Shown one piece after another: positions 1 to 8,071 of a stretch of 64,000 nucleotides of DNA. The number at the start of each line of letters is the position of its first letter. The stretch's first letter is position 1. The position numbers were made by a program, and so were the translations under genes. The notes beneath the pieces are model-generated. The model was given only the letters and a program-made list of their open reading frames with translations, had not been told where the DNA came from and made no database searches. The stretch is from Bosea sp. F3-2 (lineage in GTDB: Bacteria; Pseudomonadota; Alphaproteobacteria; Rhizobiales; Beijerinckiaceae), in NCBI RefSeq assembly GCF_008253865.1, contig NZ_CP042331.1:3382001-3446000 (forward strand). Reading direction: 5' to 3'.

Positions 1-502
1 AGGAGGCCCTGTAGGCAGCGAACGGGTTCTTCTCGCCAGGCGGCGTCGCCGGGTCGGCCATCTCGCGTGGCAGCCCGGCTGAATGCGTCGCGAGGTCGAG
101 CAGGGTGACCGGCCTGTCTTCGAAAGCCAGCGGCGTCTTGCCGGGCGGGGCATAACGGGCGAGCGGCGCATCGAGGGCAACCCGTCCGGCGGCCGTCATT
201 GCTGCGAGCACATCGGTCGCGAAGACCTTCGAGACCGAGCCGATGCGGACGATCGAACGGCCATCCGGCTCCTTGCCGCTGTCCGGCGCGGTCTCGCCAT
301 AGCCGGCGATGAAGCTGTCCTCACCACGGACGACGGCGAGGATCAGGCCGGGAGCGCGTGCGTTGAGGAACATGCCGACGCCGGCCATCGACGCCGCCTC
401 ACGCAGAGCAAGATCTTCGGCGGCTGCCCGCTGCCAGCCCACAGCCGTCACGATCGCGAGCAGGAAGCAGAGAGCGAACCGTGCTGCCTTATGCGTCGGC
501 AT
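1..502 (-). CDS. ampH: AmpH-like D-alanyl-D-alanine carboxypeptidase/endopeptidase, C-terminal part missing
   Basis: The reading frame runs off the left edge, so only the N-terminal 167 residues are visible. It begins with a signal-peptide-like stretch (MPTHKAARF followed by a hydrophobic segment). The serine-hydrolase SxxK motif appears as SVSK about 90 residues in, followed by a segment with APPGKTPL and LATHSAGLPRE that closely resembles E. coli AmpH, a periplasmic penicillin-binding protein that trims peptidoglycan peptides. Start ATG at 502 was chosen because it opens directly on the signal peptide; an in-frame ATG at 550 would add 16 residues. Neither has a strong ribosome binding site. 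The family call is fairly secure. Function in peptidoglycan recycling is inferred from the family, and the catalytic Tyr and KTG-type motifs lie outside the window. Confidence 0.8.
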   Translation of the reverse strand, partial: MPTHKAARFALCFLLAIVTAVGWQRAAAEDLALREAASMAGVGMFLNARAPGLILAVVRGEDSFIAGYGETAPDSGKEPDGRSIVRIGSVSKVFATDVLAAMTAAGRVALDAPLARYAPPGKTPLAFEDRPVTLLDLATHSAGLPREMADPATPPGEKNPFAAYRAS

Positions 503-616
503 GCATCTCGGTTTCAGGGCGCTGAGGACAAGGGGACGGCGAAAAGGCATAGGCGAGGCGGATCCGTCGAACGATTTCCGCATTGAGATTGCGCCCCCGC
601 CAAGCGGCAAGTGCTA

Positions 617-647
617 TTCGACGAACAGACATGTGGGTTCGACGAAC
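617..647. repeat. Pair of 10-bp direct repeats upstream of ampH, candidate LytTR operator
   Basis: TTCGACGAAC occurs at 617-626 and again, without mismatch, at 638-647. The two copies are 21 bp apart, two helical turns. They lie 115-145 bp upstream of the ampH-like start and immediately downstream of a LytTR regulator gene. LytTR proteins are known to bind paired direct repeats of about 9-10 bp on one DNA face. The core TTCGACGAA is also a small palindrome, so a conventional dimeric regulator could use it too. The rest of 503-724 shows nothing else recognisable. Confidence 0.45.
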
Positions 648-724
648 GGCGCTTCAGGCCGAATCCATCGTGAGAAATCAGTTAAATGACGAGACGTGGG
701 AGCGCCACGAATCGGCAGCGGCCT

Positions 725-1663
725 TCAGACGCCGAGGCGTTTCCGCAACTCCTGCCGGTATTGTCGCGAGACCGGCCAGCCCTCGGCCAGACGGTTGAGC
801 CCGATGATCCAGCGATCGCCTGCGCGTCGGTCGAGGCCGCTGACATGCTGCAAGTTGACGATCGCCGTGCGGTGGACGCGCAGGAAGGACGCCGAGGGCA
901 GCATTCCCGTCCAGAGCGCGAGGGGGCGCAGATCCAGCACGGCCGAACCATCCTGCAGCCATACATTCACATAGTCGCGCGCGGACCGGACGCCGAGGAT
1001 GGCTTGCGGCTCGACCCCGATGATTTGCCCCGGCCGGCGCAGATAGATCAGCGGGGCGAAGGCCCTCGAGGCATCGGCGAGAGATCGCCCGCCCCGAAGG
1101 AAGCCATAGCGCGCCAGCGCGATCAGATCGGCGCACTGGAACAGCGCCTTGATGTCGGCGGATGGCCAGCGCCGGATCGCGATGGTTGCATCGAAACCGA
1201 TGCAGGCGCGCAAGCGCCCCTCATGAAAGACCGGAACGCTGAGCACGCTCTTGTCATTCTGCCTGAGCATCTCGACCTGGAGCGCGCGTGCCGGGCGTGG
1301 CAGGTCGGCGACGCGGTTGATCATCACCGCCTGGCCCTTCACCAGAAACTGGTGGAGCCAGGCGATCATCGTCACCGGCGTGTTCTGCAGATCCTCGACG
1401 AAGGACCGGACGCCTTGCCGGCTCCACTCATGCGTGTTCCGGAAACGGAGCAGCTCGGCGTCGTACTCGAACATCCAGGCCCGATCCGCTCCGGCGCGTT
1501 CGCCGATTTCAGCCAGCGCGGCGGTGATCGCAACGTCGATGGGCTCCTGAAACAACCACTTGGCCATATGGTAAGGCCAGCTCGGTGTGTTCCCGTCGCC
1601 GCATGCCGCGGATGGATAGACCTCGTAGACGGCATCGGCCGCGGGCGCCGGATACTCGACCAT
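725..1663 (-). CDS. GAF and LytTR domain transcriptional regulator
   Basis: A 312-residue protein. The N-terminal two thirds look like a GAF sensor domain, with the pattern MFEYDAELLRFRNTHEW early and VLSVPVFHEGRLRACIGFD in its middle. The last ~100 residues match a LytTR DNA-binding domain: IIGVEPQAILGVRSARDYVNVWL, then FLRVHRTAIVNLQHV. LytTR regulators usually carry a response-receiver domain; here a GAF domain takes that place, suggesting direct small-molecule or redox sensing. The ATG at 1663 is preferred; an in-frame TTG at 1720 would add 19 residues. The gene stands alone and is co-oriented with ampH downstream, with LytTR-style direct repeats between them, so it may regulate ampH (inference). 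Confidence 0.75.
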   Translation of the reverse strand: MVEYPAPAADAVYEVYPSAACGDGNTPSWPYHMAKWLFQEPIDVAITAALAEIGERAGADRAWMFEYDAELLRFRNTHEWSRQGVRSFVEDLQNTPVTMIAWLHQFLVKGQAVMINRVADLPRPARALQVEMLRQNDKSVLSVPVFHEGRLRACIGFDATIAIRRWPSADIKALFQCADLIALARYGFLRGGRSLADASRAFAPLIYLRRPGQIIGVEPQAILGVRSARDYVNVWLQDGSAVLDLRPLALWTGMLPSASFLRVHRTAIVNLQHVSGLDRRAGDRWIIGLNRLAEGWPVSRQYRQELRKRLGV

Positions 1664-1907
1664 GCGGGGAAGGACCTTTTGCTGCCGACCAACCGGTCTA
1701 CTCAGGGCCAACCTCACCAAAAATCAACACCCGCCTGAGTCCTGCTTTCATTCGCTTGCCTCTGACCTCTGGTGCACCGGCGCCTTGAGCACGACGCAAG
1801 AGGAGCTCCCGGAAGCTCGTCAGCAAGCGGACGGAGCAGCAGAGCCTGGCGACGCGCAGACCGAGGGAGGTCGAAGCCGGCAGCTTTCGGCCTGGTCCCT
1901 GGAGCCC
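1664..1907. other. Intergenic gap with no recognised element
   Basis: These 244 bp separate the LytTR regulator start from the ammonia-lyase homologue stop. I see no hairpin with a T run, no paired repeats and no credible small gene. Confidence 0.5.
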
Positions 1908-3359
1908 TCAACCAACCATGAGCATGCTGCGGATCTCGGCGTCGCGTTGCCCGATCAGTCGCAGCAGGGGATCGACATAGGGCACCCGGTCGCCCGCCGC
2001 GGCAAAGGGAGTCGCCTCGCGAACCAACGCATGCAGCCTGCCCGTCATGGCGCCAAGCGGGGCGGCCTTCCGGACATCGACGGCCTGAGCCGCGACGAGC
2101 AATTCGATCGTTGCGATCGAGCGACACAGGCTCGCGACTTCGGCCGTCTTGCGGGCCGCCAGCCCCGCCATGCCGGCCCGGTCGAGATTGCCATTCGAGT
2201 GGCTCGAACTGGCGAGCTCGTGCACGACCGGCGCGGTGGCGAGCCGGGCCTCGGACGTGATCGCCTTGTGGAACTGGGCCAAGCCGTTAAAGCCGGGCAG
2301 GCCGACGCCATCCTCCTCGATCAGCCCGACGGTGAGGCCCGACCAGAAGGAATCGACCAGCTTGGCAACGCGCTCCGCCGAGCTGGTTACGACCGGGGCG
2401 AAACCCAGCCGCGCGACGTCGAGCGCCATCGACAGCGAGACCGTGTCGAAATTGGCGACGGAGATCAGCGCCTGCTCCTCGATCGAGACGATCGGGTTGT
2501 TCTGGCTCGCCCGCAGCTCGGCTTCGACCTGGCCGTAGGCGAACTCCAGGCTGTCGGCCGCCGTGCCGTGGAGCAGCGGCAGCGAGCGGAAGCTGAGCGG
2601 ATCCTGCAGGTGGCGCGGCCCGCCCTTGGCGAAGAGATAACTGCCGGCGAGGTAGCCGCGGATTCGCACGCCATGCCGGTTGAGCCCGGCGAAGGGACGC
2701 GATTGCAGCGCGGCTTCAGAGACGATCGACGGGTTGGCGGCGAAGCCCTCCATGCTGAGGGCTGCTATCAGGCTCCAGAGATCGAGGCTGTGGCGCAGAT
2801 CGGCCATGGCCAGTGCCGCGGTCCCCAGGGCAAGCGCGCTGGAATTCAGCAGCGCCAGGGCTTCGCCGGCCTGCAGTTCGATATCGGAATAGAGCGCCAG
2901 CGCCAGATCGGTGATCGGCGCCATGTCGCTCTGGCCCATCGAGCCCCAGATATGGACCGCGATCGCGCGGTCCTCGTTCAGGGCAGAGGCGAGCCGTTCG
3001 GCGAGCAGGGGCCGCACGCCGAGCCGCCCACTCGCCATCGAATTGAGCAGCACCGCCATCATCGCCCGGACGGCTTCGCATGGCGCGAGAGGCCCATGTG
3101 CGACGTTATGGGTGAGCAGGAGGCGGCGATTGAACTCGCCGATGCGATCGGGCGCGAGCGGCACGCCGGTCTTGGCGCCGACGCTGGTGGTGACGCCATA
3201 GACTCGGTCGCCGCGGGCCACGGCCGCGTCGACCACCGCGCGCGCGGCTTCCATTCGCTGGGCCGCAGCCGGCGCAATCGAGACCGGAGCTTGCTCGCGG
3301 GCGATGCGGACGAGCTGCTCGATCGTGAGATCGAAACCGGTGATATCAACTTGGCTCAT
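1908..3359 (-). CDS. Aromatic amino acid lyase (HAL/PAL family) homologue with altered MIO motif
   Basis: A 483-residue protein with the overall plan of histidine/phenylalanine ammonia-lyases: YGVTTSVGAKTG near residue 54, LLTHNVAHG near 81, LQDPLSFR near 251, and SQNNPIVS near 285. In active family members the sequence GxxGASGDLAP cyclises to the MIO electrophile. Here residues 139-148 read GSMGQSDMAP, so the Ala-Ser-Gly triplet is replaced by Gln-Ser and one residue is missing. Tyr of QDPYS is also Leu. The protein therefore either does not use MIO chemistry or has another role. The start at 3359 (MSQVDITGFD) matches where the family homology begins. The gene is divergent from a fumarase-type hydratase operon and shares its promoter region. 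Substrate unknown. Confidence 0.75.
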   Translation of the reverse strand: MSQVDITGFDLTIEQLVRIAREQAPVSIAPAAAQRMEAARAVVDAAVARGDRVYGVTTSVGAKTGVPLAPDRIGEFNRRLLLTHNVAHGPLAPCEAVRAMMAVLLNSMASGRLGVRPLLAERLASALNEDRAIAVHIWGSMGQSDMAPITDLALALYSDIELQAGEALALLNSSALALGTAALAMADLRHSLDLWSLIAALSMEGFAANPSIVSEAALQSRPFAGLNRHGVRIRGYLAGSYLFAKGGPRHLQDPLSFRSLPLLHGTAADSLEFAYGQVEAELRASQNNPIVSIEEQALISVANFDTVSLSMALDVARLGFAPVVTSSAERVAKLVDSFWSGLTVGLIEEDGVGLPGFNGLAQFHKAITSEARLATAPVVHELASSSHSNGNLDRAGMAGLAARKTAEVASLCRSIATIELLVAAQAVDVRKAAPLGAMTGRLHALVREATPFAAAGDRVPYVDPLLRLIGQRDAEIRSMLMVG

Positions 3360-3423
3360 GGCAGATCCGTTCCCAACAAAGCCCGCGCAGCGCAGCCACG
3401 CCTGACCGATTCCGTCATTAATG

Positions 3424-3488
3424 GGAAGCGCATGCGCACGGCCGGGAAAGGTCCCCGTTTCATTGATTGAAATATCGCATGCGCTTCC
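3424..3488. promoter_or_regulatory. Two 13-bp inverted operator-like sites in a divergent promoter
   Basis: GGAAGCGCATGCG at 3424-3436 is repeated as its exact reverse complement CGCATGCGCTTCC at 3476-3488. Each copy also contains the palindrome GCATGC. Their centres are 52 bp apart, close to five helical turns. The pair lies between the starts of the lyase homologue (3359, minus) and the hydratase alpha gene (3542, plus). This geometry would suit a regulator controlling both directions, perhaps by looping; the IclR protein encoded at 6121 is the nearest candidate (inference). Confidence 0.5.
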
Positions 3489-3541
3489 GACCAACGCGCA
3501 GGGATCGGCTAGTTTCGCCCCCGTCGAAACGGGCACAGCGC

Positions 3542-4411
3542 ATGGCAATCACCTACGATCTGGTCAAGGAAGTCACCGCCGATCTCTATGATTGGTCGCT
3601 GCGCCGGATTCCGGAATCCTCGAAGGCAGAATTCCGCAAGGCGCTCGTCACGGAAACCGAGCCACAGGCACGGCAGACGCTGGCTTTCATGCTCGACAGT
3701 GCCGAGCGCGCCGAACAGACCGGCAAGTTCCTGTGCTCGGATGCCGGCGTGCCGAGCTACACGATCAAGATCGGCTCCGGCGTGCGCATGCAAGGCGACA
3801 TCCGCCAGGCCATCGTCGATGGCTTCGCCGATCTCGTCCGCACCATTCAGCCGCCGATCCTGCGCTTCGTCACCAATCCGCTGACGAACGAGCGCAGCTA
3901 TCACGGCAAGGACATGCCGCTCATCTCCTGCGAGCTGATCGGTGATGTCGACTACCTCGACATCACCTGCGCGCCGAAGGCGCTCGGCGGCGGGCGCTGG
4001 GCGGCGGTCGAGACGCTGGTCAGCCCGAGCCTCGAGGAGATCGAGCGCTGCGTCCTTGAGCTCGTCCTCCGCGCAGGTGGCCAGCACTGCCCGCCGGTGG
4101 TCGTCGGCGTCGGCATCGGCGGCACCTTCGACCATGCCGCGAAGCTCTCCAAGGATGCGACGCTGCGCCCGTTCGGCGAGCACAATCCCGAACCGATGAT
4201 CGCGGCGATGGAGGAGCGTCTGACCCGCGCGGTCAACCAGATGGGTTTCGGCCCGATGGGAGTCGGCGGCTCGACGACGACCTTCGGCGTCCATGTCGAA
4301 TACGCCTCGGGCCACGGCTTCACGCCCGTCGCCGTCTCGTTCAACTGCTGGATCAACCGGCGCACCCGCGCTCGGATCTACAATTCCGGTGTCGTGGAGC
4401 GGGTCGAGTGA
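3542..4411 (+). CDS. Fumarate hydratase class I type, alpha subunit (or tartrate dehydratase alpha)
   Basis: A 289-residue protein of the iron-sulfur hydro-lyase alpha family. Three cysteines sit where the [4Fe-4S] ligands are expected: Cys65 in CSDAG, Cys183 in HCPPVVVGVGIGGT and Cys269 in NCW. The family's classic CxDTG is CSDAG here. It has the length of the separate alpha subunits of two-subunit enzymes, not of fused fumarases. ATG 3542 was chosen over an earlier frame start because family homology begins at ITYDLVKEVTADLY. Its stop overlaps the start of the beta gene. Substrate could be fumarate, tartrate, mesaconate or a related 2-hydroxy diacid; sequence alone does not decide. Confidence 0.82.
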   Translation: MAITYDLVKEVTADLYDWSLRRIPESSKAEFRKALVTETEPQARQTLAFMLDSAERAEQTGKFLCSDAGVPSYTIKIGSGVRMQGDIRQAIVDGFADLVRTIQPPILRFVTNPLTNERSYHGKDMPLISCELIGDVDYLDITCAPKALGGGRWAAVETLVSPSLEEIERCVLELVLRAGGQHCPPVVVGVGIGGTFDHAAKLSKDATLRPFGEHNPEPMIAAMEERLTRAVNQMGFGPMGVGGSTTTFGVHVEYASGHGFTPVAVSFNCWINRRTRARIYNSGVVERVE

Positions 4412-5049
4412 TGAGCGCGTCCCTGCCCCGCCTTTCCCTGCCGTTGTCGCCGGAGGCCGCACGGGCGTTGAAGCTCGGCGATGTCGTGCTGCTCGACGGC
4501 GACGCCGTCGCGACCGTCGGCATGCCGACGCAGAAGCGCATGGTGGCGGAGCTTGAAGCCAGCCGCGAGCTGCCATTGCCGCTGCGCGGCGGCTCGTTCT
4601 TCCATATGGGCGTCAGCTACGAGGAGGGCGACGCCGGCCCCGGTCCGCTCCACTACGTCAATCCGACGACGTCGAGCCGCTTCGATCATCTGATGCCTAC
4701 GTTGATCCGGACGCTGCAGCTCACCGCGACCGGCGGCAAGGGCGGGCTCGGGCGGGAGAGCGTGGAAGCGATGCGGGAGGCGGGCTGCGTCTATTTCTCC
4801 TTCGTCGGTGGCGCTTCCGCCTTACTCAGCCAGGGCGTTCAGTCCGTGGCGGATTGCGCCTGGACCGACCTCATCATGCAGTTCCGGCTGAACCGCATCC
4901 GGCTCGACGGTTTCGGCCCGGTCATCGTCGCGATCGATGCTCATGGCAATTCGATCTACGAGCGCCTGATGACTTCGGCTCGCGAGCGCATGCCCGAAAT
5001 TTTGCAGTCGCTTCGCACCGCTCCGGACGAAACAGAGAGACCACGATGA
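4411..5049 (+). CDS. Fumarate hydratase class I type, beta subunit
   Basis: A 212-residue protein matching the C-terminal swivelling domain of class I fumarases and tartrate dehydratases: LKLGDVVLLDG near the start, HMGVSYE, and the segment CVYFSFVGGASALLSQ that lines the substrate pocket. Its ATG overlaps the last base of the alpha stop codon (TGATG), so the two are translationally coupled and form one enzyme. The GTG three bases earlier is a possible but less natural start. It is followed, with an ATGA overlap, by a quinone oxidoreductase gene, making a three-gene operon. Confidence 0.82.
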   Translation: MSASLPRLSLPLSPEAARALKLGDVVLLDGDAVATVGMPTQKRMVAELEASRELPLPLRGGSFFHMGVSYEEGDAGPGPLHYVNPTTSSRFDHLMPTLIRTLQLTATGGKGGLGRESVEAMREAGCVYFSFVGGASALLSQGVQSVADCAWTDLIMQFRLNRIRLDGFGPVIVAIDAHGNSIYERLMTSARERMPEILQSLRTAPDETERPR

Positions 5050-6029
5050 AAGTGATCGAAATCACCCGGCCGGGCGGCCCCGAGGTTCTGGCCTTCGGCG
5101 AGCGTCCGCGGCCTGAGCTCGGCCCGGCCGATGTGCTGATCCGGGTTCGTGCCGCCGGAGTGAACCGCCCGGACATCCAGCAGCGGCGCGGGCTCTATCC
5201 GCCGCCGCCCGGCGCGACCGATCTGCCGGGTCTCGACGTGTCCGGCGTGGTCGAGGCGGTCGGGACCGAGGTTGCCTGGCCCAAGGTCGGCGACAGCGTT
5301 TGCGCGCTCGCCAATGGCGGTGGTTATGCCGAATTCTGCGCGGTTCCGGCCTCGCAATGCCTGCCCTTGCCGGGCGGCTTCTCCTTCGCAGAAGCGGCGT
5401 CGCTGCCGGAGGTCTTTTTCACCGCCTGGAACAACGTCATCTGGCTCGGCCGGCTGGCACAGGGCGAGACCCTGCTGGTCCAGGGCGGGACGAGCGGCGT
5501 CGGCATGGCGGCGATCCAGATCGCCAGGCAATTGCGCGGCGCGCGCGTGATCGCGACCGCCGGCTCGCCCGAGAAGCGAGCGGTCAGCCTGGAGATCGGC
5601 GCCGACCACGCGATCGACTACCGCGCCGACTGGGTCGCCGAGATCGAGGCTGCGATCGGGAAGGAGAAGGTTGACGTGGTGCTCGATGCGCAGGCCGGCC
5701 CCTATACGGAAAAGCAGCTCGGGCTGCTCGCCCCCGATGGCCGGGTCGTGCTGATCGCCAGCCATCTCGGCCAGACGGCCGAGGTGAATGTCCGCAACAT
5801 CGTGCGCCGCAGGTTGACCCTGACCGGCTCGACGCTCAGGCCGCGCGACGCCGCCTATAAGGGCCGGATCGCGGCCGAGCTGGTGGAGCAGGTCTGGCCG
5901 CTGCTCGCCAGCGGCGCGATCCGCAGCCATATCTGCGCGACCTTCAACTGGGGCGATGTCCGCGATGCCCACGCGCTGATGGATGCGGGTGAGCAGATCG
6001 GCAAGGTAGTCCTGACCATGCCGGCCTGA
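5046..6029 (+). CDS. NAD(P)H:quinone oxidoreductase, zinc-independent MDR family (PIG3-like)
   Basis: A 327-residue medium-chain dehydrogenase/reductase. The GroES-like N-terminal half carries AAGVNRPDIQQRRGLYPPP and LPGLDVSGVV. The Rossmann half has the nucleotide-binding loop VQGGTSGVGMAAIQIA and IATAGSPEKR. There is no structural-zinc cysteine cluster, as expected for quinone oxidoreductases of the TP53I3/PIG3 type. The start overlaps the hydratase beta stop (ATGA). It may handle an enone or quinone intermediate of the same pathway, or provide redox housekeeping; the substrate is not visible. Confidence 0.85.
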   Translation: MKVIEITRPGGPEVLAFGERPRPELGPADVLIRVRAAGVNRPDIQQRRGLYPPPPGATDLPGLDVSGVVEAVGTEVAWPKVGDSVCALANGGGYAEFCAVPASQCLPLPGGFSFAEAASLPEVFFTAWNNVIWLGRLAQGETLLVQGGTSGVGMAAIQIARQLRGARVIATAGSPEKRAVSLEIGADHAIDYRADWVAEIEAAIGKEKVDVVLDAQAGPYTEKQLGLLAPDGRVVLIASHLGQTAEVNVRNIVRRRLTLTGSTLRPRDAAYKGRIAAELVEQVWPLLASGAIRSHICATFNWGDVRDAHALMDAGEQIGKVVLTMPA

Positions 6030-6120
6030 ACGTCGGGGGCGCGAGCGAAAAACAAAGGCCCTGTCCGGCACATTCTGCTTTAGAGTCGGCGTTTGTCTTC
6101 GCCACGCCGGACCTTGCAGA

Positions 6121-6924
6121 GTGTTCTCGTTCGCGCCCGTTCAATCCGTCCTCAAGGCCCTCAGGCTGCTGACCGAGGTCAATCGCTGCAGCGCGGCCAC
6201 TGTCGGCGAATTGCATCGCCGCACCGGCCTGCCGAAGCCGACCATCGTGCGCCTGCTCGAAACCCTGATCGAAGCCGGCTATGTGACTCGCGACGAGCGC
6301 ATGCGCGGCTATCTCGTCACCTCGCAGGTGGCGCATCTGAGCTCGGGCTTCCACGGCGCCCCGATGGTGATCGAGGCGGCGCGGCCCTGGGCGACGGCGC
6401 TGACCCGCCAGATCAAATGGCCCTGCGCCGTCTGCCTGCTCGACTACGATGCCGTCATCGTGCGCTTCAGCACGATCCCGGACAGCCCGATCTCGCCCTT
6501 CCATGCGACGCTCGGCTATCGCCTGAGCCTCGGCGGCCGGGCACTCGGGCGGGCCTATCTCGCCTTCTGCCCCGATGAGGAGCGCGCGGTGCTGCTCGCG
6601 GCGATGCGCGCCTCCTCCGATCCCGAGAACAGCAGCCTCACGGACGAGGATATCGAGCGACTGATCGCGCAGGCCCGCTGGCGTGGCTATACCGAGCGGG
6701 ACGCTGCCGCCGAGCCGCGCAACTCGGCGACGGTCGCGGTGCCGCTCAGGCTCGGCGAGCGGGTACTCGCGACCTTCGGCGTCACCTTCTTCCGGTCGGC
6801 GGTAGCGAACCCTGACGACAAGGCGCGGATCATCCATCCGCTGAAGAAAGCAGCGGCCAGCATCGAGGCGCAGCTCGAGGCGCTGTCGCAATCGATGGGC
6901 GTCGCGTTTCAAGGAGAGAAATAG
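6121..6924 (+). CDS. IclR family transcriptional regulator
   Basis: A 267-residue protein. The N-terminal winged helix-turn-helix spans roughly residues 8-70 (VQSVLKALRLLTEVN, then LHRRTGLPKPTIVRLLETLIEAGYV). The remainder is the IclR effector-binding domain. It resembles MhpR-type IclR proteins, which respond to aromatic or organic acids. It starts with GTG at 6121; no ATG fits. It lies 91 bp after the quinone oxidoreductase and before a TctC-type binding protein, so it is the probable local regulator of this catabolic cluster and the likeliest binder of the paired sites at 3424-3488 (inference). Confidence 0.88.
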   Translation: MFSFAPVQSVLKALRLLTEVNRCSAATVGELHRRTGLPKPTIVRLLETLIEAGYVTRDERMRGYLVTSQVAHLSSGFHGAPMVIEAARPWATALTRQIKWPCAVCLLDYDAVIVRFSTIPDSPISPFHATLGYRLSLGGRALGRAYLAFCPDEERAVLLAAMRASSDPENSSLTDEDIERLIAQARWRGYTERDAAAEPRNSATVAVPLRLGERVLATFGVTFFRSAVANPDDKARIIHPLKKAAASIEAQLEALSQSMGVAFQGEK

Positions 6925-7008
6925 CCCCCCTTTTCCGCAGGCGGCTGGCAGCTCGCCCTAGTCTCCGGCCAACACGTCCGAAGTGACGTATTCCGGAGGA
7001 AATCTCAG

Positions 7009-7995
7009 ATGGGGCATCAGCTCTCACGCCGCAGTTTCATGGCCTCGCTCGCCGGGGCGGGGCTCATAGCAGGCCAGCATCGGGCATTCGCCGATACCTG
7101 GCCGAGCCGCCCGACCAATATCGTCGTTCCCTTCCCGGCCGGCGCCTCGACCGACGTGGTCGCCCGGCTTCTGGCGGACCGGCTGCGCGGCGAATTGGGC
7201 CAGGGCTTCGTCGTCGAGAACAAGACCGGTGCCGGCGGCAACATCGCCGCCACCAGCGTCGTGCGGGCAGCGCCGGACGGCTATACGCTGCTGTTCTCCT
7301 CCTCGGGGCCGCTCGCGACCAACAAGCTGCTCTACAAGACGCTGTCCTTCGATCCGCTCACCGATTTCACACCGATCGCACTGCTGGGTGATGTCCAGGG
7401 CATCGTCGCGGTGCATCCCTCGCTGCCGGTCTCATCCTTTGCGGAGCTTGTCGCCTACGGCAAGGCCAATCCGGGCAAGCTGACCTTCGGCAGCCCCGGC
7501 TTCGGGCTGATGGGGCACATCACCGGCGAACTGATCCAGCGCAAAGCCGGCTTCCAGATGACGCATGTGCCCTATCGCGGCTCGGCACCGCTCGCGACCG
7601 ACCTGCTGGCCGGGACCGTCAACGTCGCCATCGACTTCATCCCGGCCTATATCCCGCACGTCAAAAGCGGCGCGATCCGCGGGCTCGCGGTCACCAGCGA
7701 CCAGCGGGCGCCGCAACTGCCGGAGGTGCCGACGCTGTCGGAGGCCGGGCTGCCGGAGGTCAATGCGACGGGCTGGTTTGGGCTCGTCGGCCCGAAGGGG
7801 CTGCCCGAGCCGGTCGCGACGCGGCTTGCCGCGATCACCCGGACTTATGTCGAAAGCGCGGAGGGGCGTGAGAAGCTCGCTGTGATCGGCGTGCGCGCAC
7901 GCAGCGGCGATGCGGCAGCGCTCCGGGCCGCCCAGACGCAGGAAATCGCGAGATGGGCTGACGTGATCAAGGCCGCCGCGATCTCGCTCGACTGA
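7009..7995 (+). CDS. Tripartite tricarboxylate transporter substrate-binding protein (Bug/TctC family)
   Basis: A 328-residue periplasmic protein. It starts with a Tat-type signal (SRRSFMASLAGAGLIAG) followed by WPSRPTNIVVPFPAGASTDVVAR, the hallmark N-terminus of Bug proteins, which bind carboxylates with a Venus-flytrap fold. The ATG at 7009 has a strong ribosome binding site (GGAGGAAA). No TctA/TctB membrane subunits are in the window, so it is an orphan receptor, as is common for this expanded family. Its position suggests that the cluster substrate is a carboxylate, but that is context only. Confidence 0.9.
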   Translation: MGHQLSRRSFMASLAGAGLIAGQHRAFADTWPSRPTNIVVPFPAGASTDVVARLLADRLRGELGQGFVVENKTGAGGNIAATSVVRAAPDGYTLLFSSSGPLATNKLLYKTLSFDPLTDFTPIALLGDVQGIVAVHPSLPVSSFAELVAYGKANPGKLTFGSPGFGLMGHITGELIQRKAGFQMTHVPYRGSAPLATDLLAGTVNVAIDFIPAYIPHVKSGAIRGLAVTSDQRAPQLPEVPTLSEAGLPEVNATGWFGLVGPKGLPEPVATRLAAITRTYVESAEGREKLAVIGVRARSGDAAALRAAQTQEIARWADVIKAAAISLD

Positions 7996-8016
7996 GCGGC
8001 TTGTCGTAAGCCCGTT

Positions 8017-8066
8017 CCAAGAAACAAAATCGGCCCGGGGAAACCCGGGCCGATTTTGTTTCTTGG
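8017..8066. terminator. Perfect 23-bp hairpin between convergent genes
   Basis: Positions 8017-8039 and 8044-8066 are exact reverse complements around a GAAA tetraloop. The outer stem is A/T rich (AAGAAACAAAAT) and the inner part is GGCCCGGG. It lies just after the TctC-type gene and before the convergent DUF6282 gene, so a bidirectional intrinsic terminator is the likely role. Confidence 0.75.
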
Positions 8067-8071
8067 GAATG

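Noticed and set aside
686..1738. Long plus-strand open frame of 350 codons
   Set aside because: It lies antisense to the LytTR regulator and its protein is rich in Arg, Asp, Gly and Pro with no domain, the usual shadow of a high-GC gene.
1662..3470. Plus-strand open frame of 602 codons
   Set aside because: Antisense to the lyase homologue; low-complexity Arg/Gln/Gly-rich translation and no ribosome binding site.
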